Shown here piece by piece: positions 51,849-56,049 of a stretch of 56,049 nt of DNA. How positions within the stretch are numbered: position 1 is the first letter of the stretch; the number at the start of each line of letters is the position of its first letter. The position numbers were made by a program, and so were the translations under genes. The stretch covers positions 1-56,049 of the forward strand of contig JAFSNR010000002.1 in NCBI GenBank assembly GCA_017443345.1. Direction: 5' to 3'. The stretch comes from Prevotella sp. Lineage in GTDB: Bacteria > Bacteroidota > Bacteroidia > Bacteroidales > Bacteroidaceae. The notes beneath the pieces were generated by a model. The model made no database searches. It saw nothing but the letters and a program-made list of their open reading frames with translations, and had not been told where the DNA came from.

Positions 51849-52781
51849 ATGAGAAATTTCATTTTGATGGCAGGTATGATCCTGCTGGCTGCCAGTTGCA
51901 GCAATGACGAGTCTCTGGACTCAAGTGTTAATCTTTCGAGCGAGCAGAACTTGGTGCCGGTGACGGTGAGCGTAAGCAGTTTTTCTGTGTCGCAGAGCGA
52001 TTTCTCTGACACGGACAACCCTCAAGGAGCGCAAGCGACCACACGAGCCACAGCTGTTGGCGATTACGACGGTGTACAGAAGCTTACCCTGGCGTTCTAC
52101 AACAGCGATGGGACGGAACAACTTAAGGTGACGCACACCAAGGGTAGTATGCCTGAGGGTGATACCTTCGGGGAGTTCTCGACAACCCTGCCTTTGGGAA
52201 GTTACACCATGGTGGTGCTGGGGTATGTGCTTTACGATGATGACGAGTTGACGCTCACCAGTCCTACTCAAGCTGAATGGACGGTCAATGCTCCTCGAGA
52301 GACGTTTGCGGCAACGCAAGAGGTGAATGTCACCAGCACAACGGCATTGAACCTCAGTGCTACACTCGACCGCATTGTTGCACAGCTCAAGGTCATCTCA
52401 ACTGACAAGCGTACGGCCAATGTAGAAAAGGTGCGTATGACGTTTGCGGCCGGTGGTAAGCAGTTTAGTCCCACAACGGGCCTGGCAACGGTCAATACCG
52501 GATCGGTGAGCACGGTGAATACAGGTGTGAAAGTGGGTGAACGTTCCTGTGCGATAGGGTATGTGTTCCTCCAAACCGACGAGCAGACGATGGATGTCAC
52601 CATCGAAACGCTCGATGCTGATGGCAACACCATTTTCAGCAGGACGGTCAATAACGTACCTTTTAAGCGCAACCGTTGTACCAAACTGACAGGCTCGATT
52701 TATCCTACGGCAGCAAGTACAACTGCGGGTTCTTTCCAGGTCAGTACGGAATGGATTCCTGCGTATGACATGAATTTCTAA
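51849..52781 (+). CDS. Fimbrillin-like (FimA/Mfa family) lipoprotein
   Basis: The 310-residue protein has a lipoprotein signal peptide with lipobox LLAASC (Cys17), then an acidic linker and a TTRAT segment of the kind that precedes or contains the processing site in Bacteroidales fimbrillins. The body is Thr/Ser/Val-rich with alternating strands, and a C-terminal strand (STEWIPAYDMNF) could serve as donor strand. Assignment to FimA/Mfa-like surface fimbriae rests on these features, not on a full match. The frame from 51798 would add 17 residues before the signal peptide and is rejected. No other fimbrial genes are nearby. Confidence 0.7.
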   Translation: MRNFILMAGMILLAASCSNDESLDSSVNLSSEQNLVPVTVSVSSFSVSQSDFSDTDNPQGAQATTRATAVGDYDGVQKLTLAFYNSDGTEQLKVTHTKGSMPEGDTFGEFSTTLPLGSYTMVVLGYVLYDDDELTLTSPTQAEWTVNAPRETFAATQEVNVTSTTALNLSATLDRIVAQLKVISTDKRTANVEKVRMTFAAGGKQFSPTTGLATVNTGSVSTVNTGVKVGERSCAIGYVFLQTDEQTMDVTIETLDADGNTIFSRTVNNVPFKRNRCTKLTGSIYPTAASTTAGSFQVSTEWIPAYDMNF

Positions 52782-52881
52782 TAAGAAAAATAGACGAAGT
52801 TTGCTGTGTAGACGGCTGTCCTGTTTCGAGCAACTTCAGTGCTGGTGTCTGATGGCGGACTTCGTCTCTTTGGTCAATATC

Positions 52882-52905
52882 TGAGGGATTAGATTTAATC
52901 CCTCA
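52882..52905. promoter_or_regulatory. Hairpin/operator candidate upstream of dinD
   Basis: TGAGGGATTA (52882-52891) and TAATCCCTCA (52896-52905) form a perfect 10-bp inverted repeat with a 4-nt loop, 28 nt before the dinD ATG and without a T run. It could be an operator for dinD or a weak terminator of the previous gene. Confidence 0.45.
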
Positions 52906-52933
52906 AAATGGTTATAAACGTGGATTTTCTACT

Positions 52934-53761
52934 ATGAGAAAAGAAGATATACAGGCTCTGTTCAAAAGTTTCGAAGATGCGAAATGCATGATAGACGATA
53001 CTGAGTGCTGGAGCGCTCGGGATATGCAGAAACTGCTGGGTTACAGCCTTTGGCAGAACTTTACCAACGTGATCAATAAGGCGAAAACAGCCTGTGAAAA
53101 CGTTGGTCAGCCGGTGATGGATCATTTTATTGACATCAATAAGATGATAATAGCTGGTAAGGGTGCTCAACGTGACATCGATGACGTCATGCTCACCCGT
53201 TACGCCTGCTACCTGGTGGCTCAAAATGGCGACCCTCGTAAGCCGCAGATAGCCTTTGCACAGACTTACTTTGCTGTACAGACCCGTCGCATGGAGCTCG
53301 TTGAGCAGCGGCTCTTGGACGTGGAGCGTGTCAAGGCGCGCGCCAAGTTGCAGGAGACCGAGAAGAAGCTCTCGGGCGTGCTTTATGAGCGTGGCGTCAA
53401 CGACCAAACCTTTGCCGTCATCCGCTCGAAGGGCGACCAGGCCCTGTTCCGCCTCAGCACCAATATGATGAAGACGCGCATGGGGATGCCCCAGACGCGT
53501 CCGTTGGCCGACTTCCTGCCCACTATCAGCATCAAGGCCAAGGACTTTGCCGCTGAGATGACCAGTGTGAACGTGCAGACCAAGGACCTGCAGGGCGAAG
53601 TGTCCATTACGCAGGAGCACGTAGAGAACAATGCTGCCGTGCGCAAGATGCTCACCGAACGTGGCATCATCCCTGAGGACCTGCCAGCTGCCGAGGACGT
53701 GAAAAAGGTAGAACGTCGCCTGGCCAGTGAGGAGAAAAAAATGCTCAAAGGCAAGAAATAA
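52934..53761 (+). CDS. dinD: DinD-like DNA-damage-inducible protein
   Basis: The 275-residue protein matches DinD in length (E. coli 274) and plan. It has an N-terminal Bro-N-like domain with [26 protein letters not shown], then [40 protein letters not shown], and a helical C-terminal half with [19 protein letters not shown] and [20 protein letters not shown]. In E. coli DinD is SOS-induced and acts on RecA filaments; the role here is inferred. It starts a small accessory group with a membrane protein. Confidence 0.9.
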   Translation: MRKEDIQALFKSFEDAKCMIDDTECWSARDMQKLLGYSLWQNFTNVINKAKTACENVGQPVMDHFIDINKMIIAGKGAQRDIDDVMLTRYACYLVAQNGDPRKPQIAFAQTYFAVQTRRMELVEQRLLDVERVKARAKLQETEKKLSGVLYERGVNDQTFAVIRSKGDQALFRLSTNMMKTRMGMPQTRPLADFLPTISIKAKDFAAEMTSVNVQTKDLQGEVSITQEHVENNAAVRKMLTERGIIPEDLPAAEDVKKVERRLASEEKKMLKGKK

Positions 53762-53857
53762 GATATAACGTCGATATGACTGAAGTTCAGATTTCCCATA
53801 ATTGATAAGAATACCGTTCTGATAGGGCAGGACCTCCTTCTGATTAGTTCTATAAAT

Positions 53858-54154
53858 GTGAAAAGGACGGAAAGACCAGACTCCCAAAGTGAGATTGAGA
53901 TATCTGTAATGCCAATGTCAAAGATGCAGTATGATGAAGACTTCCAAGACAACAGTGATTATGCTAGTCTCGATCAATATTATTCGATATATGCTGATGA
54001 TGATGGCGAAAAGCATATTTTGACAAGGCAACTCCACGAAGATAAGGCTGCATTCAAAAATGATGGATCTTGGATTTCATTGGAGGGTAAAACCCAGCTG
54101 AGAAGAATCCATCTTTATGATACAACATTGTTCATAAGGGCAAAAAATAATTAG
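53858..54154 (+). CDS. Short hypothetical protein, possibly frameshifted at its 5' end
   Basis: A 98-codon frame opens at GTG 53858 and ends 5 nt before the next gene. The same frame is open back to 53780 with protein-like sequence (LKFRFPIIDKNTVLIGQDLL). An ATG at 53776 is separated from it by one extra base (a at 53779), so the original gene may have begun there and now be frameshifted. Alternative starts are CTG 53780 or the internal ATG at 53909. The C-terminal part is mixed alpha/beta and polar. Function unknown. Confidence 0.5.
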   Translation: MKRTERPDSQSEIEISVMPMSKMQYDEDFQDNSDYASLDQYYSIYADDDGEKHILTRQLHEDKAAFKNDGSWISLEGKTQLRRIHLYDTTLFIRAKNN

Positions 54155-54159
54155 ATATT

Positions 54160-54564
54160 ATGGCAGATTTGGGAGACGATCGTAGGCAGCATTTGGCGTT
54201 TATACAGGATGTGATAACGCGGATGAACTCCAATAGCTTTAGCTTGAAGGGACTGATGATAACCATTGTTGCTGCGCTGGGTGCTCTTACCGTGAATGAC
54301 GATAATAGAGACACTGCGGTTTTCAATTTGGCGATAGCATTGCTGCTGGTGCTGATATTCTGGTTCTTGGATGCGTACTATCTTAAAATGGAGAGACAGT
54401 ATCGTTTGCTTTACGAAGCTGCCGTAAAAGACAAGGCTGAACTGTACAAGATGAAAGCTGATGACTATTATGTGTGCTATTTCGAGGTGCTGTTTTCCAA
54501 AACGATGTGGCCGCTTTATCTTTTTATGGCTGTGGTGCTGATAGTGGCGCTTTTCATTATATAG
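54160..54564 (+). CDS. Small membrane protein with three helices, function unknown
   Basis: The 134-residue protein has a soluble N-terminus (QHLAFIQDVITRMNSNSF), three hydrophobic helices (about 30-46, 52-72 and 114-134) and a charged helical loop between helices two and three (YLKMERQYRLLYEAAVKDKAELY). From memory, similar small proteins with a MNxNSFxLKG motif sit beside TIR-domain or other defence-associated genes; no such partner is visible here. It starts 5 nt after the preceding short gene, so the two are probably co-transcribed. The sequence just after its stop (54565-54645) still looks like decayed coding DNA. Confidence 0.7.
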   Translation: MADLGDDRRQHLAFIQDVITRMNSNSFSLKGLMITIVAALGALTVNDDNRDTAVFNLAIALLLVLIFWFLDAYYLKMERQYRLLYEAAVKDKAELYKMKADDYYVCYFEVLFSKTMWPLYLFMAVVLIVALFII

Positions 54565-54673
54565 CTATTGGATAGAAAAAGCAGAGACGATTCAGAGCCA
54601 CAAGGCTGAATATGACATCAAGGTAAATATGCCTGATGATATTTGAGATGAGATCTTAGTACTGTGGTATCTC

Positions 54674-54696
54674 GGTTAATCCGACGGGGATTAACC
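54674..54696. promoter_or_regulatory. 9-bp hairpin before the interrupted gene at 54726
   Basis: GGTTAATCC (54674-54682) pairs with GGATTAACC (54688-54696). There is no T run; it may be an operator or an mRNA structure. Confidence 0.4.
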
Positions 54697-54725
54697 AAGA
54701 AGAAAGAATAATTAGGAACAAGATA

Positions 54726-55064
54726 ATGAAGAAACTTTTATTGATGCTGGTGCTGATGCTGAATGCAGTCAGCATGTCTGCACAGAAGACGATTGACTTC
54801 ACCACTTACGACGTAGTGGCGAAGGCGGGTGATGTGAGTATCATAGTGAAGGACAATGATTGGAGGATGGTAGTGGGTTCTTTAAAGAAGCCCAAGATAA
54901 ATCTGTAGTTTGGATATTCCAAGGAGCAGGTGAATAGTCGTATCGATAGAATTCTTGATTTCCCAACGTTCACCCATGTTTCCTATCAAACTGAAAATCA
55001 GAGGGGTTTTTCAAAGAGAGGCGATTCTCCCACAACATTTCCACAACAATTTCAACTTTTGTGA
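54726..55064 (+). pseudogene. Exported small protein interrupted by an in-frame TAG
   Basis: ATG 54726 opens a frame with a signal peptide (MKKLLLMLVLMLNAVSMSAQ) that stops at TAG 54906-54908 after 60 residues (ending KKPKINL). The same frame continues beyond the stop with sequence that reads like the rest of the protein (FGYSKEQVNSRIDRILDF...) until TGA at 55062-55064, giving 112 coding positions in all. A point mutation creating the TAG is the simplest view. The downstream part becomes less protein-like after about residue 80. The family is not recognised. Confidence 0.55.
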
Positions 55065-55313
55065 GAGTTGAGGGAATAAGGGCTTCAGGAGAGCATTTTC
55101 AATGATGTCAAGATTCTTCCATCTACGATGACGGCGCGACTCACTTGTGCGAGGCTAAGGTACGAAGAAAATCTGAAATATACAAGGGAATCCTTGAAAT
55201 TAACATTTGAGCATAATTTGTGTTTTTGATGTCGGTGACAGTAGTCTGTCTCTCGTCACGAAATTATAAATCTTGGAAGGTTTTTCATAACCTGACAGAA
55301 GAACCAATACTTG

Positions 55314-55946
55314 ATGATCACCGTTAATAGCGATACGCCATATTTGGGCATTCCATTTGCTGAACTGCTGGACTTTGACATTATTCAGAATCTGAGGGAA
55401 GGGTTCGGGATGATGGGGATGCGCTTCACGGGCAAGCCCAACAAGGCTGGTATCGTGAAGGCATACGATGAGTATGTCAAAGGTAATCCTGCCGATGTGC
55501 TCCGCTGTCTGAGGCCGGAGGACCTGCTGCTGATGAGCAACATCCTGAAGCAAGGAAGGGGAGGGTATTTTTCTGTGGAGGGTACTCAACTCTATAACCA
55601 GTTGCAGAAGATGAACCTCGTGGTCACTCACGAGGACAAAGATAAGAACACAACCGACCTCTATCTCATAGACGAACTCCATGACCTCTTTGCACCCCAT
55701 ATTGACGAGGTGAAGACGCATCCCGTGGATTATAGCATCGACAAGACACTGAAGACACCGCTTGATGCTGTCATCTTTGAGATATCCTACAAGTGCCGCG
55801 AACTCGTTGCCCATATCGAGGACTGGACGAAGAGGAAAAGTCCGAAAGAGATGTCGGCAAAGGAGTGTGACAGTTTCGGAAAAGCGCTCGACGACTACAA
55901 TGATTGTCTGCCTAAAATCCGCAACTATCATCCAATACACGATTAA
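55314..55946 (+). CDS. Hypothetical cytosolic protein
   Basis: The 210-residue protein (MITVNSDTPYLGIPFAELL start) has no signal peptide or membrane segment. It appears mostly helical in the first half, with the segment LRPEDLLLMSNILKQGRGGYFSVEGTQLYNQLQKM suggesting a winged-helix-like unit, and ends in a charged helical region. An in-frame TTG one codon upstream is a weaker start. The long opposite-strand frame over this region is judged a shadow because the plus-strand protein has normal composition. The gap 55065-55313 before it shows no promoter or other feature. Confidence 0.6.
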   Translation: MITVNSDTPYLGIPFAELLDFDIIQNLREGFGMMGMRFTGKPNKAGIVKAYDEYVKGNPADVLRCLRPEDLLLMSNILKQGRGGYFSVEGTQLYNQLQKMNLVVTHEDKDKNTTDLYLIDELHDLFAPHIDEVKTHPVDYSIDKTLKTPLDAVIFEISYKCRELVAHIEDWTKRKSPKEMSAKECDSFGKALDDYNDCLPKIRNYHPIHD

Positions 55947-56049
55947 GGGTAGATTTATGAGTCGTTAGTAGCAGCTTTCAGTAAAAAGCAACAGCACAAC
56001 ATCAATATGTAGCCACCATCCCCTTACCCCACGATGCGACTTGAGGTAA

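Noticed and set aside
55200-55940. Long minus-strand frame opposite the hypothetical gene at 55314
   Set aside because: Its composition (many Leu/His/Val, frequent antisense-type residues) is that of a shadow frame, while the plus-strand product reads as a normal soluble protein.

Overview
The window looks like a chromosomal segment of a Bacteroidales bacterium, most likely Prevotellaceae. Nearly every transcription unit begins with the Bacteroidota promoter pair TTTG (-33) and TAnnTTTG (-7). The gene set also fits: DUF349 protein, carboxynorspermidine dehydrogenase, KsgA, a rhamnose operon of Bacteroides type, UpxY-like antiterminator, GH67/GH35 enzymes, fimbrillin-like lipoprotein. No rRNA, tRNA, CRISPR array or transposase was found.

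Layout. 1-18.2 kb is mostly housekeeping: a surface lipoprotein, DUF349 protein, CorA with a leader carrying small ORFs, PepD, a YbhN-type membrane protein, a 30-residue membrane protein absent from ordinary gene calls, KsgA, a stand-alone putative ncRNA, a cyclophilin, a MATE transporter, DnaK (with a consensus sigma-54 promoter), a secreted protein, RecA, and carboxynorspermidine dehydrogenase. 18.3-22.9 kb is a rhaB-rhaA-rhaT-rhaD operon for L-rhamnose, divergent from nhaD.

24.5-35.2 kb holds the most unusual system. Four sensor histidine kinases sit head to tail, followed by an AraC-family regulator, with no receiver domain in sight. They are two duplicated pairs. In each pair one kinase is canonical and the other is broken in a different catalytic part: kinase 2 has Tyr in place of the phospho-accepting His but a good ATP lid, and kinase 4 keeps the His but has lost the N, G1 and G2 boxes.

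35.3-39.2 kb carries frr, rsgA (TTG start, with a heptamer-repeat insertion in its N-terminal domain), a DUF4421-like protein and mnmA. 39.3-43.8 kb has divergent GH67 and GH35 genes for hemicellulose/galactoside breakdown. 44.1-50.2 kb is a three-gene polysaccharide export cassette (two large SLBB proteins plus a Wzz-like protein), faced by a NusG/UpxY-like gene with a long C-terminal extension. Both ends of this cassette carry arrays of back-to-back hairpins that share a homologous element with compensatory base changes, a candidate structured RNA or dispersed repeat.

51.5-56 kb is accessory: a fimbrillin-like lipoprotein, dinD, a small membrane protein, and several decayed or interrupted short genes.

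Degenerate 7-11 bp tandem repeats lie at many gene borders in both orientations and have entered several coding regions.
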